A stretch of 64,000 nt of DNA, from NCBI RefSeq assembly GCF_900110435.1, contig NZ_FODT01000003.1:496001-560000 (forward strand), in the 5' to 3' direction. Below, one piece after another: positions 8,957-18,700 of this stretch. The notes below the pieces were generated by a model. That model ran no database searches. It had not been told where the DNA came from and worked only from the letters and a program-made list of their open reading frames with translations. A program made the position numbers and the translations under genes. This stretch comes from Rhodopseudomonas pseudopalustris (lineage in GTDB: Bacteria > Pseudomonadota > Alphaproteobacteria > Rhizobiales > Xanthobacteraceae). Within the stretch, counting starts at the first letter, position 1. Each line of letters starts with the position of its first letter.

Positions 8957-8989
8957 AACGGGAACAGGGGCATAACGCCGCCCGCGGCG

Positions 8990-9688
8990 CTAGGCGGCCA
9001 GCACCAGGTCCATCACCGCCACATAGTGGCAGGCGGCGGCGATCAGCACGAAGCTGTGCCAGATCGCGTTCTGGAATCGCAGCCGGCGCCAAGCGTGGAA
9101 GATCACGCCGAGCGTGTACAGCGCGCCGCCGGCGGCGAGGAACCACATCGCCAGATTGGGCAGCGTTTCGATGACATGCTCATAGGCGATCAAGCCACTC
9201 CAGCCCATCGCCAGATACAGCCCGACCGACAGCTTGTCGAACTTGCCGGGCTTGAACAGCTTCAGCAGAATGCCGACCAACGCCACGCCCCAGACGCCGG
9301 CGAGCAGCGCCAGCGCGAACATCTGGTCCTTGATCTGGCTGATAATCGGTGTGTAGGTTGCGGCGATCAGGATGTAGATCGCGGAATGGTCGAACCGCCG
9401 CAGCAGCCATTTGCGCGGCGACACCGGCCACAGATTATACGCCGCCGACAAACCCAGCATAGCCAGCAGGCCGGCGGCATATACTGTTACCGAGACGAAT
9501 GTGGACGTATCCGCAAACACCCCGGTCAGCGTGATCAGCGCGGTCACGGCGATCAGGCCGGCGACGAGGCCCAGCACATGGACCACGCCATCCGCAATCA
9601 GCTCGGCGCGATCGTAATTCCAGTGAACCGATCCCCTGGAGTCGATCCTGGAATGCGAATCGATTTGCTTCATCCGAAAGATCGTCAT
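8990..9688 (-). CDS. Hemolysin III / PAQR-family integral membrane protein
   Basis: About 232 residues from ATG 9688 (ATG 9673 is an equally possible start; neither has a strong ribosome site). It has seven predicted membrane spans. Family marks are the N-terminal NYDRAELIADGVVHVLGLVAGLI, the middle RRFDHSAIYILIAATYTPI, and the C-terminal IWHSFVLIAAACHYVAV, with His and Asp residues that bind zinc in PAQR proteins. Function in bacteria is uncertain. A longer frame upstream adds 62 residues not like the family. Confidence 0.85.
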   Translation of the reverse strand: MTIFRMKQIDSHSRIDSRGSVHWNYDRAELIADGVVHVLGLVAGLIAVTALITLTGVFADTSTFVSVTVYAAGLLAMLGLSAAYNLWPVSPRKWLLRRFDHSAIYILIAATYTPIISQIKDQMFALALLAGVWGVALVGILLKLFKPGKFDKLSVGLYLAMGWSGLIAYEHVIETLPNLAMWFLAAGGALYTLGVIFHAWRRLRFQNAIWHSFVLIAAACHYVAVMDLVLAA

Positions 9689-9913
9689 AAGCGGAGGCGA
9701 CACCCTGTTTCGAATTGATCTGGCGCATTCATGGTTGACGGCGGCGATGCAATACAATTCGCGGCGCGTCCTACCGTTCCTGACCGATTTTATCTCCTTG
9801 AAAGGCGGCGAAGCCAAGGCCCCGGGGCCTGTCGGCATCAGGTCGGATTGTCGCATCGCTCGTTTTGCGGCCAACTTCGCCGGTATCCGCCTCTTGATTG
9901 AACATTAGCGCTC

Positions 9914-11383
9914 ATGGCCTTCCGTTTTTCCAATCTGGTCGAGGAAGCGCTGCTGTCGGCGCGGGCGCTGAAAGACTACAGCGAGAACATCTTCAATCCG
10001 ACCATCCGGCTCGGCGTCACAGGATTGTCACGCGCCGGCAAGACGGTGTTCATCACCGCGCTGGTGCATGGCCTGTCTCGTGGCGGGCGGTTTCCGATCT
10101 TCGAATCGATGTCGACCGGGCGGATCGCCAAGGCCCGGCTGGCGCCGCAGCCCGACGATGCGGTGCCGCGATTCGGCTACGAGGGCTTCCTCGCCACGCT
10201 GATGGAGCAGCGCAACTGGCCGAGTTCGACGGTGGATATCAGCGAGCTGCGTCTGGTGATCGACTATCAGCGCAAGAACGGCGCCGAGCGGACCCTGACG
10301 CTGGATATCGTCGACTATCCCGGCGAGTGGCTGCTCGACCTGCCGCTCCTGAACAAAAGCTACGAGCGCTGGGCGGCGGAGAGTCTGGCGCTGTCGCGGC
10401 AGGACCCCCGGCGGCGGGTCGCTCTGGACTGGCATGCGCATCTCGCCACCCTCGACCCCAACGGCCGCGAGAACGAGCAGGAGACGCTGACCGCCGCGCG
10501 GCTGTTCACCACCTATCTGCGCGACTGCCGCAACGAGCAGTTCGCGATGAGCCTGTTGCCGCCGGGCCGTTTCCTGATGCCGGGCAATCTCGCCGGCTCG
10601 CCGGCGCTGACCTTTGCGCCGCTGGATGTGCCGATCGACGGCGCGCCGCCGGAGCGCTCGCTATGGGCGATGATGCGGCGGCGCTACGAGGCCTATAAGG
10701 ACGTCGTGGTGCGGCCGTTCTTCCGCGATCACTTCGCCAGGCTCGACCGCCAGATCGTGCTGGCGGACGCGTTGTCCGCGTTCAACGCGGGTCCCGAGGC
10801 GCTGCAGGACCTTGAAGCGGCGCTCGCCGGCATCCTCGATTGCTTCCGGGTCGGGCGGTCGTCGATGCTCTCGACGATGTTCCGGCCGCGGATCGATCGC
10901 ATCCTGTTCGCCGCGACCAAGGCCGACCATCTGCACCATTCCAGCCACGACCGGCTCGAGGCAATCCTGCGCAAGCTGGTCGAGCGGGCGATGCAGCGCG
11001 CCGAATTCGCCGGCGCAACCGTCGACGTGGTCGCGCTGGCCGCGGTGCGCGCGACCCGCGAGGCCCAGGTGCAGCGCGGCCGCGACCGGCTGCCGTCGAT
11101 CGTCGGCACCCCGATCAAGGGCGAAATGGCCGACGGCGAGATCTTCGACGGCGAGACCGAAGTCGCCACCTTCCCCGGCGACCTGCCGACCAATCTGCAG
11201 GGCCTGTTCAAGGGCGAGGACACCTTCCGCGGCCTTGCGGCAGGGTCGCACGAGGACGCCGATTTCCGCTTCCTGCGCTTCCGGCCGCCGCGGCTCGACA
11301 ATCGCGATCCGGACGGCCCGGCACTGCCTCACATCCGCCTCGACCGCACGCTCCAGTTCCTGATCGGAGACAAATTGCAATGA
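9914..11383 (+). CDS. ycjX: YcjX-like GTPase/ATPase (DUF463)
   Basis: 489 residues. Walker A motif GLSRAGKT (37-44), followed by FITALVHGL, and a DIVDYPGEWLLDLPLL stretch that supplies the family's second nucleotide motif. YcjX-like proteins are stress-associated P-loop proteins found with YcjF. Here the stop overlaps the ycjF start (ATGA at 11380-11383), so the two are translationally coupled, as expected for partners. The 225 bp upstream hold no clear gene. Confidence 0.9.
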   Translation: MAFRFSNLVEEALLSARALKDYSENIFNPTIRLGVTGLSRAGKTVFITALVHGLSRGGRFPIFESMSTGRIAKARLAPQPDDAVPRFGYEGFLATLMEQRNWPSSTVDISELRLVIDYQRKNGAERTLTLDIVDYPGEWLLDLPLLNKSYERWAAESLALSRQDPRRRVALDWHAHLATLDPNGRENEQETLTAARLFTTYLRDCRNEQFAMSLLPPGRFLMPGNLAGSPALTFAPLDVPIDGAPPERSLWAMMRRRYEAYKDVVVRPFFRDHFARLDRQIVLADALSAFNAGPEALQDLEAALAGILDCFRVGRSSMLSTMFRPRIDRILFAATKADHLHHSSHDRLEAILRKLVERAMQRAEFAGATVDVVALAAVRATREAQVQRGRDRLPSIVGTPIKGEMADGEIFDGETEVATFPGDLPTNLQGLFKGEDTFRGLAAGSHEDADFRFLRFRPPRLDNRDPDGPALPHIRLDRTLQFLIGDKLQ

Positions 11384-12474
11384 CCGAGCGGGTCCCTCCC
11401 CGAAGGCCGGCGACCTTCAAACTGACCGACCCCAGCGTCGTGCTGATCGATTCCGACGAGAGCAGCGCCAGCAGTAGCAGCAGCGCTGCTCACGCGACCG
11501 CATCGGCTTCGTCAGCCTCCTCGTCCGCGCCGCCGCCGCGCGCGCGAGTCCAGCTTGCGCAGGAGAAGGAGCCGCCGATCGTCGCGCCGAAGCCGCCGGC
11601 CAGCATCATCAACCCGAAGAAGGGTTTTCGCTGGGGCACGCTGTTCTGGTCTGCGGCGACCGGTTTGGTGACGCTGGCGTTCTGGCTGTGGGTCAGCAAG
11701 CTGATCGAGGATCTGTTCGCGCAGAGCCAGACGCTCGGCACCGTCGGCATGGTGCTGGCGGTGCTCGCCGGCGGCTCGCTCGCGATCATCGTCGGCCGCG
11801 AGGCGTTCGGGCTCATTCGACTCGCCCGGATCGAGCAATTGCACGCCCGCGCCGCCAAGGTGCTGGAAACCGACAACCGCGCCGAGGCCCGCGCCATCAT
11901 CCGCGAGCTGTTGAAGTTCGAGCATCCCAATCCGCAGCTCGCACGGGCCCGCCATACGCTCGAGAAGCATCTCGACGACATCATCGACGGCGCCGACCTG
12001 ATCCGGCTGGCCGAGCGCGAACTGATGACGCCGCTCGACATCGAGGCGCGCGTGCTGATCTCGAAGGCCGCGCAGCGCGTCTCGGTGGTCACCGCGATCA
12101 GCCCGAAGGCCCTGATCGACGTGCTGTTCGTGGCGATCGCCGCGACACGGCTGATCGGCCAGCTTGCGCGGCTCTATGGCGGCCGCCCCGGCGCGCTCGG
12201 CATGTTCAAGCTGATGCGGCAGACGGTGTCGCACCTCGCCATCACCGGCGGCATCGCGCTCGGCGACAGCGTGGTGCAATCCGTGTTCGGCCACGGCCTC
12301 GCCTCGCGCCTGTCCTCGAAGCTCGGCGAAGGCGTGCTGAACGGCATGTTGACGGCGCGACTCGGCCTCGCCGCGATCGACCTGACCAGACCGCTGCCGT
12401 TCAACGCGCTGCCCCGGCCGCAGCTCGGCGATCTGGTCAAGGACCTGATGAAGAAGCGCGAGAAGGAAGAATAG
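11380..12474 (+). CDS. ycjF: YcjF-like membrane protein (TIGR01620, DUF697)
   Basis: 364 residues from ATG 11380. A Ser-rich low-complexity cytoplasmic N-terminus (runs of Ser/Ala around residues 28-48) precedes two hydrophobic spans (GTLFWSAATGLVTLAFWLWV and TVGMVLAVLAGGSLAIIVG) and a C-terminal DUF697-like domain containing NGMLTARLGLAAIDLTRPLPF. It overlaps ycjX by 4 nt. The start codon was chosen because of this overlap. Family role is unknown beyond pairing with YcjX. Confidence 0.88.
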   Translation: MTERVPPRRPATFKLTDPSVVLIDSDESSASSSSSAAHATASASSASSSAPPPRARVQLAQEKEPPIVAPKPPASIINPKKGFRWGTLFWSAATGLVTLAFWLWVSKLIEDLFAQSQTLGTVGMVLAVLAGGSLAIIVGREAFGLIRLARIEQLHARAAKVLETDNRAEARAIIRELLKFEHPNPQLARARHTLEKHLDDIIDGADLIRLAERELMTPLDIEARVLISKAAQRVSVVTAISPKALIDVLFVAIAATRLIGQLARLYGGRPGALGMFKLMRQTVSHLAITGGIALGDSVVQSVFGHGLASRLSSKLGEGVLNGMLTARLGLAAIDLTRPLPFNALPRPQLGDLVKDLMKKREKEE

Positions 12475-12499
12475 CGGAAGCGCCGACCGGAAAGTCACG

Positions 12500-12616
12500 C
12501 GTCATTCCGGGACGACGCGCAGCGGCGAACCCGGAATCTCGAGCTGTTGATCCGGCCTGTGCGCAACAACCTCTGGATTCCGGGTTCGCGAGCTCCGCTC
12601 GCGCCCCGGAATGACG
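12500..12616. repeat. Dispersed palindromic repeat, family A, copy 3
   Basis: CGTCATTCCGGGACG at the left pairs with GCCCCGGAATGACG at the right; inner arms GGCGAACCCGGAAT and ATTCCGGGTTCGCGA. It follows ycjF and lies inside the spurious 5' extension of the next open frame. Confidence 0.85.
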
Positions 12617-12678
12617 GTACGCGGACGAGAGGTGCGCAGCGTGTTGACCGCGGCGGGAATTCCTTCGACAACCCGTCG

Positions 12679-14457
12679 ATGCACGCCAAGCGAACGACGA
12701 CCGACCGAACCCGCGACGCCGACGAGCAGCGCCCGCGCCGTCTCGCCTTTCTGCGCGGCATCGGCCTGCGCCAGGTCCGGATGTTCACCGGGCTGGTGCT
12801 GTTCGCCTATCTACTCAGCCATTTCCTCAATCATGCGCTCGGCAACATCTCACCCGAGGCGCTGCAGGCCGGCGTGGAATGGCATCTCGAAATCTGGCAG
12901 TTCCTGCCGGTGGCGATCCTGTTCTACGGCTCGGTGGCAACTCACGCGGGACTCGGGCTGTGGGCGCTGTATCAGCGCCGCCGGTTTCGCTGGCGGACGA
13001 TCGAGCCGCTGCAGCTCTTGCTCGGCCTCAGCGTGCCGCTGCTGATCTACGGCCATGTGATCGGGCTGCGGCTCAGCAACGCGCTCTACGACATCGACAA
13101 GCTCTATCCGCAGGTGTTCTACGCCTATTGGGTCGCGGCGCCGCCCTACCGGGTGTGGCTGATGGTGCTGGTGATGCTGGTCGCGTGGACCCATGGCTGC
13201 ATCGGTCTTTACGTCTGGCTGCGGATCAAGCCGATGGCCCGCAAGGCGATGCCGTGGCTACTCGCCGTCGCGGTGCTGGTTCCGACGCTGGCGCTGCTCG
13301 GCTTCTACCAAGGCGGCCGCGAGACGATCCGCGATTCGTCTTCGCGGGGATGGCAGGAAAAAAACCTGTCGGTGAAGCAGCTCGGCACCCTGGCGCAGCA
13401 GGCAACGCTCGACCGGGTCGGCGAAGCGTTCGTGATCGGCTATCTCGGGCTGATCGGGCTCGCGCTGATCGCCCGCGCCGCGCGCGGACTGAACGAGCGG
13501 CGCGGCGGAATGATCCGGCTGACCTACGGCGCCGACCGCATGATCCGGGTGCCGAAGGGGCTGAGCGTGCTCGAGGCGAGCCTGCGTCACAACATTCCGC
13601 ACGCCAGCATCTGCGGCGGCCGCGCCCGCTGCTCGACCTGCCGCATCCGGGTGATCGGTAATCCCGCCGACCTGCCCCCGCCGTCGAGCCGCGAGGCGTT
13701 CGTGCTGGACAGCGTCGGCGCCGGCGACGATCCCACCATCCGCCTCGCCTGCCAGCTGCGCCCGACCCACGATCTCGCCTTTCTGCCGGTTTTTCCCCCG
13801 CGCAACGCCGCGGCGGCGCGGCTCGCGGCGCGTGCGGCGCGGGTTGGCGAGGAGCGCTACCTCGTCAGCATGTTCGTCGATCTACGCGGCTCGACCAAGA
13901 TCGCCGAGACGCGGCTGCCGTTCGACACCGTGTTCATCGTCAACCGCTTCCTCGGTGCGGTGTCGCGCGCCGTGATCGCCAGCGGCGGACAGCCCAACCA
14001 GTTCATCGGCGACGGCGTGCTGGCGTTGTTCGGCCTTGACGACACGCCGCGCGAAGCCTGCCGCAATGCGATCCGCGCCGCCGCGGCGATCGCCGCCTCG
14101 GTCGACGAACTCAACGGCTTCATCGGCCACGACCTCCCCGAGCCGATCCGCTTCGGCATCGGCCTCCATGGCGGCGAAGTCATCCTCGGCGAGATCGGCT
14201 ATCGCGATCACATGGTGTTCACCGCGCTCGGCGACTCGGTCAACGTCGCAGCGAGGCTGCAGGACATGACCAAAGCGCTCGGCTGCGAGACATTGTTGTC
14301 CGACGAACTGCGCGCGACCGCGGGCATCGCCGCCGACCAACTGCCGACCCAGCAAGTCGAGATCCGCGGCCGCGTCGAACCGATGCTGGTCTGCCCGATC
14401 GTGCAATCGCGCGACCTCGCCGCGGCGCTCGACCAAAGCGAGCTGATGTTCGCCTGA
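12679..14457 (+). CDS. Membrane class III nucleotide cyclase with diheme-type anchor and 2Fe-2S ferredoxin domain (CyaC-like)
   Basis: 592 residues from ATG 12679; the frame upstream is only repeat copy 3. Order of parts: about six membrane spans (35-268) with histidines H48, H52, H89, H126 and H172 in or next to spans, like b-haem ligands of fumarate reductase/SdhC anchors; a plant-type 2Fe-2S domain (278-365) with C312, C318, C321 and C358; then a class III cyclase domain (394-580) with metal Asp D401 and D445 and the transition-state pair N522 and R526. It probably makes cAMP in response to quinone or redox state, as known for Sinorhizobium meliloti CyaC. Haem binding is inference. Confidence 0.85.
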   Translation: MHAKRTTTDRTRDADEQRPRRLAFLRGIGLRQVRMFTGLVLFAYLLSHFLNHALGNISPEALQAGVEWHLEIWQFLPVAILFYGSVATHAGLGLWALYQRRRFRWRTIEPLQLLLGLSVPLLIYGHVIGLRLSNALYDIDKLYPQVFYAYWVAAPPYRVWLMVLVMLVAWTHGCIGLYVWLRIKPMARKAMPWLLAVAVLVPTLALLGFYQGGRETIRDSSSRGWQEKNLSVKQLGTLAQQATLDRVGEAFVIGYLGLIGLALIARAARGLNERRGGMIRLTYGADRMIRVPKGLSVLEASLRHNIPHASICGGRARCSTCRIRVIGNPADLPPPSSREAFVLDSVGAGDDPTIRLACQLRPTHDLAFLPVFPPRNAAAARLAARAARVGEERYLVSMFVDLRGSTKIAETRLPFDTVFIVNRFLGAVSRAVIASGGQPNQFIGDGVLALFGLDDTPREACRNAIRAAAAIAASVDELNGFIGHDLPEPIRFGIGLHGGEVILGEIGYRDHMVFTALGDSVNVAARLQDMTKALGCETLLSDELRATAGIAADQLPTQQVEIRGRVEPMLVCPIVQSRDLAAALDQSELMFA

Positions 14458-14625
14458 GGCTGCGCGGTGCGCGGCAGCGCTTGGTGATCCAGCGCACACT
14501 TCGGACCATGCGGCCTGAACCCGCGCGATTTCGATCGCGACGAACGGGTGATGGGCAGGTCCAGATCATCAGGACCGGGATGAACTGACAACAGCGCCGC
14601 GCGCGCATCTCGAAGGAGAACGACC

Positions 14626-14868
14626 ATGTTTCGCAAGATCGCAATTGGACTGTTCGCAGCCGCTTCGCTCAGCGTCGTCGCACTGGCGCCGACGTCCGCT
14701 TCCGCCGGGGGCGGCGGCTGGGGCTGGCATCATCCGCACCATCATCATTGGCACGGCCCCGCCTTCGGCGTCGGCTACATCGGCGCCGGCTACGGAAGCT
14801 GCACCGTCACCCGCCGCGTCGCGACGCCTTATGGCTGGCGCTGGCGCACCTTCAACATCTGCTACTGA
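14626..14868 (+). CDS. Small secreted Gly/His-rich protein
   Basis: 80 residues. A signal peptide (FRKIAIGLFAAASLSVVALA, cleavage likely after SASA near residue 26) is followed by a Gly/Trp/His run with HHPHHHHWH and a C-terminal part with two cysteines (SCTVTRRV and NICY). Ribosome site AAGGAG 8 nt upstream. The His cluster could bind metal, but this is inference. Similar small proteins are common in Bradyrhizobiaceae; no function is known to me. Confidence 0.8.
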   Translation: MFRKIAIGLFAAASLSVVALAPTSASAGGGGWGWHHPHHHHWHGPAFGVGYIGAGYGSCTVTRRVATPYGWRWRTFNICY

Positions 14869-14900
14869 CGCGTTCCCATTGCAGGTAGCAGGTGTGGAGG

Positions 14901-14924
14901 TCCCGGCCGCCGGCGCGGCCGGGA
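14901..14924. terminator. GC-rich hairpin after the small secreted gene
   Basis: TCCCGGCC and GGCCGGGA form an 8-bp perfect stem around GCCGGCGC, followed by only a short T run. It lies 32 bp past the stop of the small secreted gene and before the stop of the opposite-strand gene, so it may serve both. Confidence 0.6.
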
Positions 14925-14948
14925 TTTCCCGTTTGATCCGAGCTGGGA

Positions 14949-15599
14949 TCAGTCCCGCTTGACCCACTGATCGACCGGCATCACTTCCGGCGTCTGCGCA
15001 TAGGCGCGGGTCCACATGTCGACGACCCATTCAGCGCCGGAGCCGCGCTCGACCAGCACCGCTGTGTTGTGCGGCGTCTGCAGCACCAGCACGTTGCCGC
15101 GATACTTCGGATCGCCCACCGTGTGATACTTCAACAGCCCCCACTCCTGCATCACCAGCAGCAGGCTGGTGGTGTTGCGGGTGGTGTCCCAGCAGTCGAA
15201 ATTGTGCTTATCGTCAAAATAGCGAAAATCCGCGCGCGCGATCCGCTTGTCGGTGCCGAGCACCGGGCCCAGCCGACGGTCGAGCCACACCACCGCCTTC
15301 TGCACCGCCGCGCGTTCGGCTGCGGCCGAGGCCTTGCCGGAGGCCATGATCTTCACCAGTGCGGCGCGATCGGCGGGGCCGAAAAAGAACTCGTGGCGGC
15401 GGCGGCAGACGAAGCCATAGCACACCGTCATGCCGCTCGCCGACGGCGGAAAGATCGAGACCGAACTGTAAAGATACGACACCTGCGAACTGAGCGGGCC
15501 GGCGCGCGCTGGCAGCAGGCCGACACCAGCCACAGCGAGCGCCGCAACAACCAGCGCCATCCCGCGCCGCGTCAGCCACCCGCCGCTCTCCGATCGCAT
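14949..15599 (-). CDS. Secreted protein of unknown family with possible Cys-His-Asp centre
   Basis: 216 residues, not recognised. A twin-basic start (RR at 11-12) and hydrophobic stretch to ARA (31-33) look like a signal peptide. The C-terminal half has C136 at the start of a predicted helix (CWDTTRNTTSLLLVMQEWG), H177 at the start of a strand (HNTAVLV) and D194 in the next strand (WVVDMWTR). That order matches papain-like and transglutaminase-like cysteine enzymes, so this may be a periplasmic peptidase or amidase; that is inference. Two more cysteines (C60, C65) lie near the N-terminus. Confidence 0.75.
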   Translation of the reverse strand: MRSESGGWLTRRGMALVVAALAVAGVGLLPARAGPLSSQVSYLYSSVSIFPPSASGMTVCYGFVCRRRHEFFFGPADRAALVKIMASGKASAAAERAAVQKAVVWLDRRLGPVLGTDKRIARADFRYFDDKHNFDCWDTTRNTTSLLLVMQEWGLLKYHTVGDPKYRGNVLVLQTPHNTAVLVERGSGAEWVVDMWTRAYAQTPEVMPVDQWVKRD

Positions 15600-15658
15600 C
15601 TTCGTGCCCCGTCCGCGTCACATCTGCGCAGGGACGCTAGCGTGACCGGCCGGCGGTG

Positions 15659-15674
15659 CCAATATTGGAATCGG
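15659..15674. promoter_or_regulatory. AT-rich dyad motif upstream of putA
   Basis: CCAATATTGGAATCGG, with the perfect palindrome CCAATATTGG, 78 bp before the putA start. The reverse complement, CCGATTCCAATATTGG, matches CCGGTTCCAATATTGC at 18810 in 14 of 16 positions. Such a motif could be an operator for a proline-responsive regulator; no regulator gene is adjacent. Confidence 0.35.
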
Positions 15675-15751
15675 GCGGCGGCGCATTTGCCCGGCAGGCT
15701 GATGCGGGCCGCACACACCGCCGCGCCGCGGGCCTCGCACAAGGACAGATC

Positions 15752-18700
15752 ATGTCGCCTAATTCGCCCGATCCTGCCTTCATGGCTCCCTATGCGCCGG
15801 ACGACGCTGTGCTGGCGGCGGCGTTGCTCGGCTCGGTGCCGCCCGACGCGGGGCGCGAAGCACGGATCGACCGCACGGCGACCGAGCTGATCGAAGCGAT
15901 CCGCGCCAGCGACGATCGCCTCGGTAGCGTCGAGCAGATGCTTCGCGAATTTGCACTGTCGACCAAAGAGGGGCTGGCGCTGATGGTGCTGGCCGAAGCG
16001 CTGCTGCGGGTGCCGGATGCTGCGACTGCCGACGCTTTCATCGAAGACAAGCTCGCGCAGGGCGACTTCGCGCACCACCGCATCAAGTCCGAAGCGCTGC
16101 TGGTCAACGCCTCGGCCTGGGCGCTGGGCCTCTCGGCGCGCGTGGTGGGGTCGGGCGACACGCCGCAGGGGACGCTGGCGGCGCTGGCGAAGCGGATCGG
16201 AGCGCCAGCGGTGCGCGCCGCGACGCGGCAGGCGATGCGGCTGATCGGCAATCACTTCGTACTCGGGGAAACGATCGACGCAGCGCTGCACCGTGCGCAG
16301 GCGGATGCGGCCGATGGCGTGCGCTATTCCTACGACATGCTCGGCGAAGGTGCACGCACGCAAGCCGATGCCGAGCGCTATTTCGATTCCTATACACGGG
16401 CGATCGAGGCGATCGGCAGCAAAGCCGGCAACGCATCGCTGCCGTCACGGCCGGGCATTTCGGTGAAACTGTCGGCATTGCATCCGCGCTTCGAGGCGGT
16501 GAGCCGCGACCGCGTGCAGGCCGAGTTGACACCGCTTCTGATCGACCTGGCGCGCAAGGCCAAGGCCCACGACCTCGCCTTCACAATCGACGCCGAAGAG
16601 GCCGACCGGCTCGAACTCTCGCTCGACATCTTCGCCGCCTGCTGCGCCGATCCTTCGCTCGCCGGGTGGGACGGCTACGGGCTCGCCGTCCAAGCCTATC
16701 AGAAGCGCGCGGCGGCCGTCATCGACTACGTCGACACGCTCGCGCAGCGACTGAACCGCCGTCTGATGCTGCGGCTGGTGAAGGGCGCCTATTGGGACAC
16801 CGAGATCAAGCGCGCGCAGGAGCGCGGGCTCGACGACTATCCGGTGTTCACGCGCAAGGCGATGACCGACCTCAACTACATGCATTGCGCGGACAAGCTG
16901 CTCCGCTTGCGGCCGCGGCTATTCCCGCAATTCGCCAGCCACAATGCGCTGACGGTCGCGACCGTGCTCGAGCTCGCCGGCAATGGCGAGGGCTATGAAT
17001 TCCAGCGCCTGCACGGCATGGGCGAGGCGCTGTATGTGCGGCTTCTCGCCGAACATCCCGATTTGGTGTGCCGGATCTATGCGCCGGTCGGCGGCCACCG
17101 CGACCTGCTCGCCTATCTGGTGCGGCGGCTGCTGGAGAACGGCGCCAATTCGTCGTTCGTGGCGCAGGCCGGCGACGAGCGCGTAACGGTCGCGGAATTG
17201 CTCCGACGGCCCGCCGAACTCATCGGGCGGCCCGAGCAGGCGCGACACCCGCGCCTTCCTTTGCCGCGCGACCTGTATCGGCCGCAGCGTGAGAATTCGC
17301 GCGGCATCGAGTTAGGCGATCGCGCGGCGCTGCAACGGCTGGTGAGTGAGATCGCCACAACGCGACAAGCGCTGCCAAAGATCACATCCGCAACACCAGA
17401 GAACGCCGCAGCAGCCGTTGCAACCGCGCGAACCGGCTTCGTGGAGTGGAGCCGCACGCCGGCGGCGACGCGGGCAAGCGTGCTCGAGCGCGCGGCAGAT
17501 CTGCTGGACCGCCGACGTGCGCGTTTCATCGCTCTGCTGCAGGACGAAGGCCCCAAGACGCTCGACGATTGCATCTCGGAAGTGCGCGAGGCGATCGATT
17601 ACTGCCGATACTATGCGGCCGAGGGCCGCCGCCTGTTCGGCGACGGCATGGCAATGCCGGGACCGACCGGCGAGAGCAACACACTGCGTCTGCGCGGACG
17701 CGGCGTCGTCGTCGCAATCTCGCCGTGGAATTTTCCGCTGGCGATCTTTGTGGGCCAGATCGCCGCGGCGCTGATGGCCGGCAACTCGGTGGTCGCCAAG
17801 CCGGCCGAGCAGACGCCGGTGATCGCCGACGCCGCCGTGCGACTGTTGCACGAGGCCGGCGTGCCGCACGCGGCGCTGCAACTCGTACAGGGCGACGGCG
17901 CGATCGGCGCAGCGCTGGTCGCGCATCGCGACGTCTCCGGCGTGGTATTCACCGGGTCGACCGAGGCGGCGCGGGCGATCAACCGGACGCTCGCCGCCAA
18001 GGACGGCCCGATCGTGCCGCTGATCGCCGAGACCGGCGGCATCAATGCGATGATCGTGGATGCGACGGCTCTGCCCGAGCAGGTCGCCGACGACGTGGTG
18101 ACATCCGCGTTCCGCTCCGCCGGCCAACGCTGCTCGGCGCTGCGGCTGTTGTTCGTGCAGGACGATGTCGCGGACCGGATGATCGAGATGATCGCCGGCA
18201 GCGCCCGCGAACTACGCATCGGCGACCCGCGCGATCCCGCGACGCAGATCGGCCCTGTGATCGACGCCGAGGCGAAGGCGAAGCTCGACGCGCATATCGC
18301 CCGAATGACGCGCGAGGCGCGGGTTCATTTGGCCGGCACCCCCCCGGTAGACGGCAATTACGTCGCGCCGCAGATTTTCGAACTGCGCGACGCGGCGCAG
18401 CTCAGCGAAGAAGTCTTCGGCCCGATCCTGCATGTCGTGCGCTATCCGGCGTCCGGTCTCGACGACATGCTCGGAACGATCGCACGCAGCGGCTACGCAC
18501 TGACGCTCGGCATCCATTCGCGGATCGACGACACCATCGCACGCATCATCGATCGGCTCGCGATCGGGAATGTCTATGTCAACCGCAACATGATCGGCGC
18601 CGTCGTCGGCGTGCAGCCATTTGGCGGCTCGGGACTCTCCGGCACAGGCCCGAAGGCCGGCGGCCCGCATTATCTGCCGCGCTTCGCGCTGGAGCAAACG

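Noticed and set aside
12547-12678. N-terminal extension of the cyclase protein
   Set aside because: It translates repeat copy 3 and has no conserved features; ATG 12679 fits.
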